NCBI GenBank assembly: GCA_017415555.1
Contig: JAFQGF010000003.1
Location: forward strand, 1 to 64,000
Length of the DNA stretch: 64,000 bases
Source of the DNA: Akkermansia sp.
GTDB taxonomy: Bacteria > Verrucomicrobiota > Verrucomicrobiia > Verrucomicrobiales > Akkermansiaceae
Direction of reading: 5' to 3'
The notes beneath the pieces are model-generated. The model did no database searches and was not told the origin of the DNA. It was given only the letters and a program-made list of their open reading frames with translations. A program made the translations under genes and the position numbers. Positions within the stretch are counted from its first letter, which is position 1, and every line of letters starts with the position of its first letter. Positions 23,843 through 33,017 of the stretch are shown piece after piece.

Positions 23843-24912
23843 TTCAGAAGCTCCAGGCCGCATTTGAGCAAAACCTGGCCGATGGGCTGGAGCAGGGGGG
23901 CTCCGTCTCTGTGTGGAAAGATGGAGTGGAACTCGTTACCCTCTGCGGAGGCGATACCGGCACCGGCTTCTCCTGGCAGGCAGACACCCTCGTCCCAATT
24001 TACTCAGCAACAAAACCCGCCGCAGCAGCTTGTCTGTTGCAGGCTTTGTATGACTGCTGCCGCAGCCCCGAGCTGCAGGTGGGTGAGCTCTGGCCACGCT
24101 TTCCGCAGCCGGAGCTGTCAATCGCCGAGTTACTATCCCACCAAGGCGGATTGGCGGCCCTTGCGGAGCCCGCCCCACTGGAGGATTTGGACGCCTGCCG
24201 CCTTTCCATCGAGAAAAGCTCCCCCCTCTGGGTGCCTCCGCAGCATGGCTACCATCCACAGACGTTCGGCCCCCTGGTGGATATCCTCATGCTGGAGCTT
24301 ACCGGTATGCGCGTGGCGGATTTCTGGGAGTCACGCATCCGTCGTCCCCTCGGGCTGGATTTTTACATAGGCCACCTGCCGCAGGAAGCCTTTACCCGGG
24401 TGGCACATCTGCGCACTGCCCGCATGCGCTGCTCCATGCCGAGCACGCCCTTCTATCGCGAGTATTTCGATGAGTCTTCGCCCGTCCACCGCGCGTTCAA
24501 CAGCATCACAGGCTTCCATTCAGCAAGGGAAATGAACACCCCAGCCGCGTGGCTTTCCGGCTCTCCGGCCAAAGGTGGCGTAGCCTCATCCCGTGGGCTC
24601 GCTATGTTCTACCAGGCAATCCTCGGTTGCCTTGCTTCTTCCCCCTTCGCACCGGAAGTTGCAGAATGGTTGAGTACGCCTCAATGCTCAGGGCAGGATC
24701 TCACGCTGCTGCAGCACACGGCCTTCACCTGTGGTGCCATGTGCGAACCTTCTGAATTCTTCCCTTACGGCGGGTTCGGCCATGCCGGAGCCGGAGGCTC
24801 CCACGGCTGCTGCTCTCCCGCTAACGGTCTCTCCTTCGCCTACGTTATGCGCGGTATGGAGCTGGGTAATCTCCCCGGGTCCCGAGTCCGCAGATTACTT
24901 GCAGCACTCTGA
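23839..24912 (+). CDS. serine hydrolase, beta-lactamase / EstA family
   Basis: A 357-residue protein of the beta-lactamase-like (class C, esterase EstA) group. The active-site SXXK reads SATK (in PIYSATKPAAAACLLQAL, near residue 55), followed by ELLSHQGGL and a C-terminal HAGAGGSHGCCSPANGLSFAYVMRGM stretch that corresponds to the KTG-box region, where HAGAG replaces KTG as in esterase-type members. There is no signal peptide, so it acts in the cytoplasm, more like an esterase than a periplasmic penicillin-binding protein. Last gene of the operon; four-base overlap with trmO. Confidence 0.82.
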   Translation: MIQKLQAAFEQNLADGLEQGGSVSVWKDGVELVTLCGGDTGTGFSWQADTLVPIYSATKPAAAACLLQALYDCCRSPELQVGELWPRFPQPELSIAELLSHQGGLAALAEPAPLEDLDACRLSIEKSSPLWVPPQHGYHPQTFGPLVDILMLELTGMRVADFWESRIRRPLGLDFYIGHLPQEAFTRVAHLRTARMRCSMPSTPFYREYFDESSPVHRAFNSITGFHSAREMNTPAAWLSGSPAKGGVASSRGLAMFYQAILGCLASSPFAPEVAEWLSTPQCSGQDLTLLQHTAFTCGAMCEPSEFFPYGGFGHAGAGGSHGCCSPANGLSFAYVMRGMELGNLPGSRVRRLLAAL

Positions 24913-25054
24913 ATATTGCAGAAAACTCTCCTCACAGGGAGCTCCATGAGCAGCCTCAGTATTAGGTACTGTCTGCTGCGCTTCTACCGGTCGTATCCAT
25001 CCGAACAGTATCGAGGCGAGAGTTAACTGTTTTCCATAATTGAAAAAACGAAAA

Positions 25055-28000
25055 CTAAACAGATGTTGTATTGAAGAATCGATGCAACTGTTCGCAGATA
25101 CGCTCTGCGTAAGCCTGCGGGTTGCGCCACCAATCCAGAGCCCAGATGTGGAGAATGTTCCATCCGAGAGAATGCAAGACACTTTCCCTCAGAATATCAC
25201 GGTCTCGAGCTGTGGCTGCGGTGGCATAGGCCGGGCCGTCAAGCACAATACCGGCGAGCATGTTGCCGGGCTGTTTAGGATGAGCGATGGCGATATCTAC
25301 TCGGAATCCGGAAACGCCGAGGTTACAGATGCACTGCCATCCGAGGGATTGGAGGGTGGCGCAGACAGACTGCTGCAGGCCGCTTTCTGCGGCACTGCCG
25401 GTGGCTGTACCATTGTTGAAGAAGGCATTGGCTCCCATGCGGGCGCACTCCAGGAATCCCCGCAAATCCTCTGCGCCGCGAGCTCGGGTGCGCTTCAGGT
25501 CTATATCCTCCGGTTTGAGTGAAGTGAAGACACGCATGCCAGTGCGTGCTCGAGTGATGGCAACATTGAGACGTCGCTCGCCACCGGTCTGATTGAGAGG
25601 GCCGAAGTTCATGGAGATGGCTCCTTTTTCATCCGGTCCGTAAGTCGTAGAGAAGTAAATAACGCCACGCTCATCACCCTGCACGTTTTCGAGGTTTTTC
25701 ACAAAGATGGCCTCAGGATTTTCCTCATCAAAGTAGGGTTCCAGGCTTTCATCCTCGGCTCGGGCTTTCTCGAACATATCGAGTATAAGAGCCTGCTGTT
25801 GTGTATTGAACGTGACTATACCTATGCTGGTAAGCTCGTTGTACCCGAAGCCCGGGCGCCTCAGCTCAGCCAGCACATTGTCCACAAGAGCCTGAGCCTC
25901 TTTTTTGTTGTAGCGCTTACTGCTGCCTCGTTCGTAGGTGCCTTGCACATAGTGGTATTGCAGGGCTGTGTCCTTCGCCACCGGGGCGGGGAAGGTGACG
26001 AGCTTATTTTCGTAGTAATTGCGGTTGGAGAAGGCAATAAGGCTCTCGGACTTACTGCGGTAGTGCCAGGTAAGGTTCATCTGCGGGATGCCGCAGGCAA
26101 GGCATTCATCCAGGATACTTTCCAAATCGACCTCGATTTCTTCCTCTTCTTCTGTTTCGTTGCCCTTACCGCGGGAGAAGAAGCTGGTGGGAGGCATCTG
26201 GCGGGGGTCTCCTACAATGACAGCACTCTTTCCCCGGCCGATGGCACCGATGGCATCCCAGACGGGAATCTGCGAGGCTTCGTCGAAAATAACAACATCG
26301 AATGGCTCAGCCTCCGGTGTGAGGTATTGAGCCACAGAAAGGGGGCTCATGAGCATGCAGGGCTTAAGCAGACGGCTCACGTTGGGAGTAAGTCCCAGTA
26401 GGCGGCGTATGGCCTTGTGGGCGCGTTGCTTGCCCAGCTCATGTTGCAGCTCTGCCATTTCCTTGCCGTATTCGTTTACGCCGAGCGCCTGTTTACGGAG
26501 TAACTGCTGCAAATGAACCCCGGCAGTGGTGAGCAGGTCTGCATCTTTCTGTCGGTAATCAGAAATCAGTTCCTCATGGGTGGGCGCATTGAATTGGGTG
26601 AGTGTTCTGCTGGCATCCACCGCTGCACGCAATCGGCAGCGGGAAAGATTGCAGAGCACTGCCTGCTCCAGCATTTCAGGCGCCACACGAGAGCTTGTGA
26701 GCTGCGTAACAATAGCGGCAAATCCCTTGCTCCTGGCTGCCGCAGCACATTCATTCCAGATGATGACCAGACGCCAGCTATGGCGAATCTCCAGCAGAGA
26801 TTCCACCCACTTGCGGGCGGCACCTCGGGCGTTGTCTGCCAGTGCGGGCAGAGGGCTGCCCAGCAAACGGGATATTTCTGCTGCTACTTCTGCCTTGCTC
26901 TTAGTGGTTTCCTGTATTTCGTCCAGGAGGAAGGCAGCTTCCGAGCCTTTCTGCACAGGGTTACCGGCAATAGTGAGGTAGCGCTTGGCCAAGGGCTGTA
27001 CGCCCCGCAATTCTGACAGCGTGGCGGCTATGCGGCGGGCTTGCTCCAGCTCGGTCGGCAGCATCTGCACCCCTTTGCGGAAATGTGCCAGTTCCGGCAT
27101 GCGGTGAATGTCGGCTTCCTTTGCCGTCTTCATGTCCAGCAGAGCCTCCAAATCTTTGCGGATATCGGGTTTGGAACGGCTGAATGCATGCATCTGCAAT
27201 GTTTTGCGAATGCGACGCGTGGCAAAAAAACGACTGATAAAGTTGGAGAGTTGTGCCATCTTCCACTCCCGATAAAGCGCGGGGATGTCCGGCGCATCTT
27301 CAATACCATTCGGGTAGGGTAGTGTGAGTTCGGCCTTACAACGGCGGTAGTTTTCTGCCTGTGTCAGAGCCTGAGCCAGGCTATCGAGAGCGGCTGCGGC
27401 AGTGCCGGGCAGGAGGGGGGTGTTGTCCTGCCCGGTAGTTTCCTCTGCGATGCCAAGCAATCTAAGCAGGGATTCAGCGTTGCCGCGGTGTTCCCGTGCA
27501 TCCAGCTTCAGCTCGACGCAAAGCCTTTCAAAGCGTTCATCCCACAACTCAGCCAGGTGGGCATACTGCGACAGAGCGGAGGCAAGTTGTTCCTCCCACA
27601 CCGAGCTGTAATTCGTCGTACAGATATTCTCTGCCACACCGGGATACAGCTTGGCTACTGCTTTGTAGCGCATGGTCAGATTGCCAACATGGGAGAGCAT
27701 TTCCTCCTTTCGCTCGGCTGTGAGGCTGAGCAATTTATCTTCGCATGGGGTAAACTCTGCCAGAGTCGGAGTTTCCAGGAGTCGGCAGATATCAGCATAC
27801 AGCGAGGTGCCATCCGGGTAGTGACGGTGCAGCTCCCAGGGCATGAGATTAAGGCCGAACCTCACCTGCAGCAGGTTGCTGACAGCCTGCTCCCAGTTGC
27901 TCTTGCCGACTGGCAGGGCGCTGCTGTCCAGCGCTGTCTTGAACTGAGCCAGCACCTCTTTCTTGACGGCTTTGTTGGAGTGCAGCTCCAGACAGAAATC

Positions 28001-30232
28001 CCCCAGACCTATGCGTTTGAGTCGGTTGTACACAACGGACAGAGCTGCCGACTTTTCTGCCACGAAGAGCACGGTCTTTCCGTGACCGAGGCAATGGGCT
28101 ATCATGTTGGAAATCGTCTGGCTTTTGCCTGTTCCGGGCGGCCCGATGAGTACAAAGTTCTTGCCGCGCCCCGCTGCCAATATAGCGGAGAGCTGCGAGG
28201 AGTCCGAGGAGAGGGGGGTGAAGACTTTTGAGGCTTCGGCCTCGTTGTCCAGTTCTGCCGGGTTCGGAAAGCCCACCTGCGCCGGGAAAGCCTCGCGCTG
28301 TTCTGCAGCGAGGTGTTTCACAATCGGATTAGTCAGCAATTCTTTCTGTCGGTCGCACAGGTCCTTCCACATGAGGTATTTAGCGAAAGAGAAGATGCCA
28401 ATAGAGCACTTTTCCTCTACCTCCCATCCATCAAAATCCTTGATAGCGCGACGCACGGTGCTGAAGATAGCAGCAATGTCCAGTCCGGCTTTATCTGTGG
28501 GCAGCTCGCCTTCCAGCGCCGGGATACGGAGGTCGTACTCCGTTTTGAGTAACTCCAGCAGGGTAAGGTTGATGCGCGGTTCTTCGTCCGTCGTCTGAAG
28601 GCGGAATCCGCTCTTGACACTCTTGCGAGTCAGACGCACCGGGATGAGCAGCAGCGGAGCATGCAATGTCTGTTGCCCTTTGTCGCGGCGCACCCATTTC
28701 AGGAAACCGCAGGCAATGTAGAGCGTATTGTAGCCGCTTTCCTCCAGATTTTTACGAGCCGCGAGATAGAGTTTGTAAATCCGTTTTTCGAGTTGTTCAC
28801 CCAAAAGAGGTTTGGAAATACTATAGGCGAGCAATTCTCCTCTTTTATACAGATTGGCTGCTTGTTCGGAGATATTAATGCGTAGCGCATTGTTTTCATC
28901 ATCCTTTTTTTCCGCTTCAACTACGGCAAAATTAACTTGTAATCCCGATATTCGGAAAATGCTGCCATTGGATAAATCATCTTCCAGTTTCGCGATATCA
29001 GGGATAATCAGTTCCTGCTGGGAAGAATCTATTTTGCAGTTGAGCAAGTTGTTGCGCATAGATAAATCCAGCAGCTTAAGCTGCCAGTTTTCCATGCGAG
29101 TGCGTTTGCGGGCGGTGACAAGGGATTGCTCCTCCTCCAGTTCTGCAATGGAATGCGGATGGGTGAAGTTGAATTTATCTGCGTTTGCCTCCTGTAGTTC
29201 TATGGCCGGTGCAGATGATACGGCTTTCTTTGTGTTGATGGAGGTGATGCCGTTATCCCAGATTTGTCTGATATCAAAAGCACCGGGAGAAAGAGAAGGA
29301 GCTGTTTCCAGAGTATTTTCTGCCACTCGACAGGCTGTTTCGAAATCAACTGCGTCCTCGGAGGCGTTGCGGGTAAGAAGAGTCGTTTCCATCACCAGCA
29401 ACTCGCCCAGTTTGTGCATGTTTCGAAGATGAGAAATACTGGTGACAATCTCAGATGCAAGTGGCTCTTTTTTAAGCATCACACCAATAAAGGCATGCCC
29501 GGGAATTAAGATGACAATAGGTCGGAAGTCAGCCTGAGCAAAAACCGCGGCCATTAACATTGTGGAATCCAGGCAGGTGGCACAGCCTCCCTGTACTATT
29601 TGTGAGGGAGTACGGATCTTCTGAAGAAAACCGGATTCAACATTTTTGCGCCCCTGTGGGGGGTGGACATAGTTGATGCCATAGTTGGCTATGGTATGCC
29701 AAAGAGCCTGAAGTTGCTTAATGATGATGTCTACCGGTGTCTTATACCCATTCCAACAGGGACTTATATTCTTCTTCTGCAAGAGTGCACCGGCTTGGTG
29801 AAGAATTTTATCGACAACCGGATCATTGGGCTGCACCAGCGCCGCGATAAGTTCCGGATGTTTCATATTTTCATCCCCGACCCATGCATTAGCCGGTAGC
29901 CAGGTAAAGTTGATTTTCTGCTCCAGAAGTACCTGTGCGCCACAGGTCAGAGTGAAGCACATTTGCCCCGGTTCTTCCTCGGTGATGGCATTGAGGCGTT
30001 CCAGCTCATACACGTGCTGGTAGGGGCGTATGCAGTGCGGTTCCCCAGGCTTCAGTTCCGGTATATTGAAAGTCTGAGCTTTCACATAGTCCGGGTAATA
30101 GCTGACATCAAGGGTGAGTTTTTCCAGTGCAATGTCGCTTTGCAGGAAGGCCTCATCGAAGAGGGGCTTTCCATTGTGAAGGTAGACAACAGATGTGTAG
30201 GGGCTGAAGGTTGGGAGAAGGGAGAGAGCCAT
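25055..30232 (-). CDS. DUF4011 superfamily 1 helicase with transglutaminase-like and Vsr-like nuclease regions
   Basis: A 1,725-residue protein. Residues about 210-290 look like a transglutaminase/cysteine-protease core (GGCATCLDSTMLMAA with Cys217 or Cys220, GHAFIGVML with His246). DUF4011 follows (NWQLKLLDLSMRNNLLN near 383). The helicase has Walker A GPPGTGKS (697-704), the DEAS box near 1315, GDPRQMPP and NVAITRARTG. The last 110 residues resemble a Vsr/DUF559-type endonuclease: GFRVDIAIAHP, VLDG, RDRDILRESVLHSLGW. It stops without the DUF3320 domain many relatives carry. Similar multi-domain proteins are reported as anti-phage candidates. Here it is the last gene of a minus-strand run after ruvB and an amidase, 15 bases after the amidase. 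A DNA-processing or defence role is inferred. Confidence 0.88.
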   Translation of the reverse strand: MALSLLPTFSPYTSVVYLHNGKPLFDEAFLQSDIALEKLTLDVSYYPDYVKAQTFNIPELKPGEPHCIRPYQHVYELERLNAITEEEPGQMCFTLTCGAQVLLEQKINFTWLPANAWVGDENMKHPELIAALVQPNDPVVDKILHQAGALLQKKNISPCWNGYKTPVDIIIKQLQALWHTIANYGINYVHPPQGRKNVESGFLQKIRTPSQIVQGGCATCLDSTMLMAAVFAQADFRPIVILIPGHAFIGVMLKKEPLASEIVTSISHLRNMHKLGELLVMETTLLTRNASEDAVDFETACRVAENTLETAPSLSPGAFDIRQIWDNGITSINTKKAVSSAPAIELQEANADKFNFTHPHSIAELEEEQSLVTARKRTRMENWQLKLLDLSMRNNLLNCKIDSSQQELIIPDIAKLEDDLSNGSIFRISGLQVNFAVVEAEKKDDENNALRINISEQAANLYKRGELLAYSISKPLLGEQLEKRIYKLYLAARKNLEESGYNTLYIACGFLKWVRRDKGQQTLHAPLLLIPVRLTRKSVKSGFRLQTTDEEPRINLTLLELLKTEYDLRIPALEGELPTDKAGLDIAAIFSTVRRAIKDFDGWEVEEKCSIGIFSFAKYLMWKDLCDRQKELLTNPIVKHLAAEQREAFPAQVGFPNPAELDNEAEASKVFTPLSSDSSQLSAILAAGRGKNFVLIGPPGTGKSQTISNMIAHCLGHGKTVLFVAEKSAALSVVYNRLKRIGLGDFCLELHSNKAVKKEVLAQFKTALDSSALPVGKSNWEQAVSNLLQVRFGLNLMPWELHRHYPDGTSLYADICRLLETPTLAEFTPCEDKLLSLTAERKEEMLSHVGNLTMRYKAVAKLYPGVAENICTTNYSSVWEEQLASALSQYAHLAELWDERFERLCVELKLDAREHRGNAESLLRLLGIAEETTGQDNTPLLPGTAAAALDSLAQALTQAENYRRCKAELTLPYPNGIEDAPDIPALYREWKMAQLSNFISRFFATRRIRKTLQMHAFSRSKPDIRKDLEALLDMKTAKEADIHRMPELAHFRKGVQMLPTELEQARRIAATLSELRGVQPLAKRYLTIAGNPVQKGSEAAFLLDEIQETTKSKAEVAAEISRLLGSPLPALADNARGAARKWVESLLEIRHSWRLVIIWNECAAAARSKGFAAIVTQLTSSRVAPEMLEQAVLCNLSRCRLRAAVDASRTLTQFNAPTHEELISDYRQKDADLLTTAGVHLQQLLRKQALGVNEYGKEMAELQHELGKQRAHKAIRRLLGLTPNVSRLLKPCMLMSPLSVAQYLTPEAEPFDVVIFDEASQIPVWDAIGAIGRGKSAVIVGDPRQMPPTSFFSRGKGNETEEEEEIEVDLESILDECLACGIPQMNLTWHYRSKSESLIAFSNRNYYENKLVTFPAPVAKDTALQYHYVQGTYERGSSKRYNKKEAQALVDNVLAELRRPGFGYNELTSIGIVTFNTQQQALILDMFEKARAEDESLEPYFDEENPEAIFVKNLENVQGDERGVIYFSTTYGPDEKGAISMNFGPLNQTGGERRLNVAITRARTGMRVFTSLKPEDIDLKRTRARGAEDLRGFLECARMGANAFFNNGTATGSAAESGLQQSVCATLQSLGWQCICNLGVSGFRVDIAIAHPKQPGNMLAGIVLDGPAYATAATARDRDILRESVLHSLGWNILHIWALDWWRNPQAYAERICEQLHRFFNTTSV

Positions 30233-30247
30233 GAGAAGTAGGCGTGC

Positions 30248-31066
30248 TTAGCGTTGATTGAGATATTCCACGACGCCGCGACCAATTACCCGGGCGAATT
30301 TGACGGCGTTTTCGTGCTTATTGAGGTAGCGGGCGTGCTGCGGGTTTGAGAGAAAAGCCACCTCGGTGATAACAGCGGGGACATAGGACTCGTTACAGGC
30401 ATTGAGCCAGTCGCCGCCACCCTTGCGACCATCCGTACGCAGCACCACGCCACAGGGAACGCCGTTGTTGGGCATGCCACTACCATCCGGAGTATCGAGG
30501 ATATCACGGCTCATGACCTGAGCCATGGTCTGCGCCATGCGTACTCCTACCTCATTGCAGTAAAAGGCCCCCTTATTGAAGACACGCCACCTGGCAGAGT
30601 TGCTGTTGTGGTGCAGGTAAACAACGGCTCCTGGCTGTTGGTCCAGTGCATAGTTTGTACTCAGCATCCCCACGGCAATGCGGCGCGGGTGATGCGTGGA
30701 GCGATAGATGGCGGTGGGAATGGGACTCTTAACATGGTGAACGCCTGCTTTCTCTGCTGCAGCAGCCAGTTTAGGGTCGTTGGGGACATCCCCGCGGTTG
30801 CAGATACGGCAGCTGTAACCGGCTTCCTCAATCGTTTTCTTGACCTCACCGGCGTAGCGGTACCAGAACTCGGTCTCCTCAATCATTCCCCCTTTGGTAG
30901 CATCCGGAGTGCGAGCGCCCTGTCCGCCGCGGGTTGGCTCGAAATAGTGTCCGATATCCAGCACCACCACTTTGGAGTTATAGGCTATCTGCTGCATTTG
31001 CTGCTGCATGCAGGAGGGGGTAAGGAAAGCAATTATCGCAAATGCGGCAAGGAGAAGGCGTTTCAT
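30248..31066 (-). CDS. N-acetylmuramoyl-L-alanine amidase (Amidase_3 type), lipoprotein-like
   Basis: Zinc amidase cutting the bond between MurNAc and L-Ala in peptidoglycan. 272 residues. The leader MKRLLLAAFAIIAFLTPSCMQQ looks like a lipobox (PSC), so the enzyme may be lipid-anchored in the periplasm. Zinc ligands expected in the family are seen: VVLDIGHYFEP (first His; Gly-His as usual), the Glu of MIEETEFWYRYA, VYLHHNSNSA (third ligand), and VITEVAFLSNPQHARYL (catalytic Glu). Context between ruvB and the giant helicase gives no further hint. Confidence 0.85.
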   Translation of the reverse strand: MKRLLLAAFAIIAFLTPSCMQQQMQQIAYNSKVVVLDIGHYFEPTRGGQGARTPDATKGGMIEETEFWYRYAGEVKKTIEEAGYSCRICNRGDVPNDPKLAAAAEKAGVHHVKSPIPTAIYRSTHHPRRIAVGMLSTNYALDQQPGAVVYLHHNSNSARWRVFNKGAFYCNEVGVRMAQTMAQVMSRDILDTPDGSGMPNNGVPCGVVLRTDGRKGGGDWLNACNESYVPAVITEVAFLSNPQHARYLNKHENAVKFARVIGRGVVEYLNQR

Positions 31067-31089
31067 TCTGTTTCTTCTGTATGTTTTAA

Positions 31090-32106
31090 TTAAAGGGGAA
31101 GTTCTCCCTGGGCGCGGGCAGGGGTGGCGCCAATCTTGGCGTAAGCGGCGGGCAGAGCCTCGCGACCGCGAGGGGTGCGCTTAATGTAGCCCTGCATGAT
31201 GAGGAAGGGCTCGTGTACGTCTTCGATGGTACTTTCATCCTCACCCACAGCCACAGCCAGGGATGCCAGCCCAACAGGTCCACCGTTAAACTTGTAAATC
31301 ATCGTTTCCAGTAGGCGCTTGTCCATCTCATCCAGACCATCCGCATCGATATCAATCATTCCCAGAGCCGCTTCTGCCACGGCATCGGTAATGCAGCCAT
31401 CGCTTTTGACCTGGGCATAGTCACGCACCCAGCGCAGCAGGGCATTGGCCACACGAGGTGTTCCGCGAGAGCGGCGGGCGATAGAAAGGGCACCACCTTG
31501 TTTCAGGTCGATATCCAGCAGCCCTGCGGAGCGGTGCAGAATCTGGCAGAGTTCTTCTGCCGAGTAGTAATCCAGTCTGTTGATGAGCCCAAAGCGCGAG
31601 CGTAGTGGGCCGGTGAGCATGCCGGCACGGGTGGTGGCTCCCACCAGGGTGAATTTGGGAAGGTTGAGCTGAATGGAGCGGGCATTCGGCCCCTGATCGA
31701 TGATAATATCGAGCCGGTAATCCTCCATGGCAGGGTAGAGATATTCCTCGATGGCCGGGTGGAGGCGATGGATTTCATCGATGAAGAGTACATCTCCCTT
31801 TTCCACATTAGTGAGGATGCCGGCAAGGTCTCCGGCCTTATCTATCTGCGGACCGGAGGTGGTGTGTAACTTGTGCCCCACGGCGTTGGCTATGATGTTG
31901 GCCAACGTGGTTTTTCCAAGCCCTGGAGGGCCACTGAGCAGCACATGATCAAGCACATCGCCTCGCATACGCGCGGCTTCCACCATGAGCAACAGACGCT
32001 CCTTTACTTTTTCCTGACCGCAGAACTCACTGAATGCCGGGGGGCGCAGCGACACATCGTAACTGCCCGTTGTCTCTGCCATGCGGGTGTAGACGGAATC
32101 AGCCAT
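31090..32106 (-). CDS. ruvB: Holliday junction branch migration ATPase RuvB
   Basis: Hexameric AAA+ motor that drives Holliday junction migration with RuvA. 338 residues. N-terminal [19 protein letters not shown], Walker [11 protein letters not shown], Walker [11 protein letters not shown], sensor stretch [19 protein letters not shown] and the C-terminal winged helix ([19 protein letters not shown]) are standard. ruvA and ruvC are not in the window. The gene starts six bases after a tiny gene of unknown function, so it may be read from the promoter at 32545-32574. Confidence 0.96.
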   Translation of the reverse strand: MADSVYTRMAETTGSYDVSLRPPAFSEFCGQEKVKERLLLMVEAARMRGDVLDHVLLSGPPGLGKTTLANIIANAVGHKLHTTSGPQIDKAGDLAGILTNVEKGDVLFIDEIHRLHPAIEEYLYPAMEDYRLDIIIDQGPNARSIQLNLPKFTLVGATTRAGMLTGPLRSRFGLINRLDYYSAEELCQILHRSAGLLDIDLKQGGALSIARRSRGTPRVANALLRWVRDYAQVKSDGCITDAVAEAALGMIDIDADGLDEMDKRLLETMIYKFNGGPVGLASLAVAVGEDESTIEDVHEPFLIMQGYIKRTPRGREALPAAYAKIGATPARAQGELPL

Positions 32107-32111
32107 GGGGA

Positions 32112-32348
32112 TTATATAATACCTTCCTCAGTATCGCGTGGATGTTTTTCAGCCACATTGTTCTTTTGCTTAACAACGACATTGCTCTGACGATTCCGGG
32201 GAGGCGAACTCAAGCAGATTACATCATCTTCCGGGGAGATAGGCATTCCGGAAGTTCTCTGCAGCGGTCCGGTGCGGGCAGGCTCTCTCGCCGGTTGGTC
32301 ACCAGCGGGATATTTTGGGGTGTTCTGCTGTTCCGGTTCAATAATCAT
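32112..32348 (-). CDS. small hypothetical protein sharing its N-terminus with the neighbour
   Basis: A 78-residue polar, Pro/Arg-rich protein without a hydrophobic segment. Its first residues ([14 protein letters not shown]) match those of the adjacent upstream small lipoprotein (MEIEPVQKTAPKYP), then the two diverge. Start chosen at 32348 to match that paralogue; an in-frame ATG at 32375 also exists. It sits 16 bases downstream of the neighbour and six before ruvB. Because it is short and of low complexity it could be a remnant of a duplication rather than a working gene. Confidence 0.45.
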   Translation of the reverse strand: MIIEPEQQNTPKYPAGDQPAREPARTGPLQRTSGMPISPEDDVICLSSPPRNRQSNVVVKQKNNVAEKHPRDTEEGII

Positions 32349-32364
32349 GAGCTGGTGAAACGGG

Positions 32365-32538
32365 TTATTTAACACCGCCGGTCACCTGCGGGGGCAGCGG
32401 GGCGCCGGGAGGAGTCATACCCTGCTGTTGTTGCTGCTGCTGGCAGGAGGTCACTGCTGCTGCAGCTGCTACCACAGCTACGGTTTTCACAATAGTAGGA
32501 TACTTCGGGGCGGTTTTCTGTACAGGTTCTATTTCCAT
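32365..32538 (-). CDS. small lipoprotein-like protein with a Gln repeat
   Basis: A 57-residue protein: a short polar N-terminus (MEIEPVQKTAPKYPTIVK), a hydrophobic stretch (TVAVVAAAAAVTSC) with a lipobox-like VTSC, then seven Gln and a Pro/Gly-rich tail. The 18-residue N-region before the hydrophobic part is long for a lipoprotein leader, so a simple membrane anchor is an alternative. Supported by a close, strong promoter whose -10 box ends six bases before the ATG. Function unknown. Confidence 0.6.
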   Translation of the reverse strand: MEIEPVQKTAPKYPTIVKTVAVVAAAAAVTSCQQQQQQQGMTPPGAPLPPQVTGGVK

Positions 32539-32544
32539 GTGCAC

Positions 32545-32574
32545 AGTGTACCACATTTTTCTTCAGAATGTCAA
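32545..32574 (-). promoter_or_regulatory. promoter of the small lipoprotein gene, leaderless arrangement
   Basis: Minus strand: a perfect TTGACA (32574-32569), 18 bases, TACACT (32550-32545), six bases to the ATG at 32538. It may also serve ruvB, the amidase and the helicase. Confidence 0.65.
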
Positions 32575-32621
32575 TTCCTCAGCGCACCATCTTTGCCGGA
32601 AAATTGTTCACTGCCCGGGGT

Positions 32622-33017
32622 CTATCTCTCGCCCAAGGCAATACAGATAGTGCCGCTGGGGCGGTGGAGTATGGCGTAGCTGTACATCATTCCCGGAATA
32701 TCGGCGCCGAAGCATGAGATGTCCTCACTGCGGAAATCGGGAAATGCTTTCTGAAAATCTTCGTAGTGATAATGAGCATCCACAGGATTGATGGGACTCC
32801 AGATATCTGAGAGTGGCGATTCCAGACGGCCTGTGATATCCCAGGTGCTTTCCTGTAAAGGACCGCCCCAGCAGAAATCGCACGAGTGAATCTTTACATT
32901 ATCGAATAGGCGGCAGGGTAACGTAAGCTCCCAAATATAGCCCATGGGCAGGGATATCAACACCAATCCGATATAACCCAGAATGATGTAACAGGAGTAT
33001 TTGAGCAGTTTTTTCAT
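32622..33017 (-). CDS. hypothetical protein with an N-terminal membrane anchor
   Basis: A 131-residue protein. One hydrophobic helix (CYIILGYIGLVLISLPMGYIW, residues 9-29) anchors it, and the remaining 100 residues face the periplasm by the positive-inside rule. Four Cys (CRLF, CDFC, CFG) could form disulfides. It overlaps the transglutaminase-like gene by four bases and ends an operon that begins with miaB. No family recognised. Confidence 0.65.
   Translation of the reverse strand: MKKLLKYSCYIILGYIGLVLISLPMGYIWELTLPCRLFDNVKIHSCDFCWGGPLQESTWDITGRLESPLSDIWSPINPVDAHYHYEDFQKAFPDFRSEDISCFGADIPGMMYSYAILHRPSGTICIALGER

Noticed and set aside
24913..25054. Gap between two convergent genes searched for a terminator or small RNA
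   Set aside because: Only an imperfect, short GTTTTC/GAAAAC pairing was found; nothing I can support.
25055..30232. The giant helicase considered part of a larger defence island
   Set aside because: Its neighbours are ruvB, an amidase and an operon of housekeeping enzymes; no other defence gene, toxin or mobile element was found in the window.
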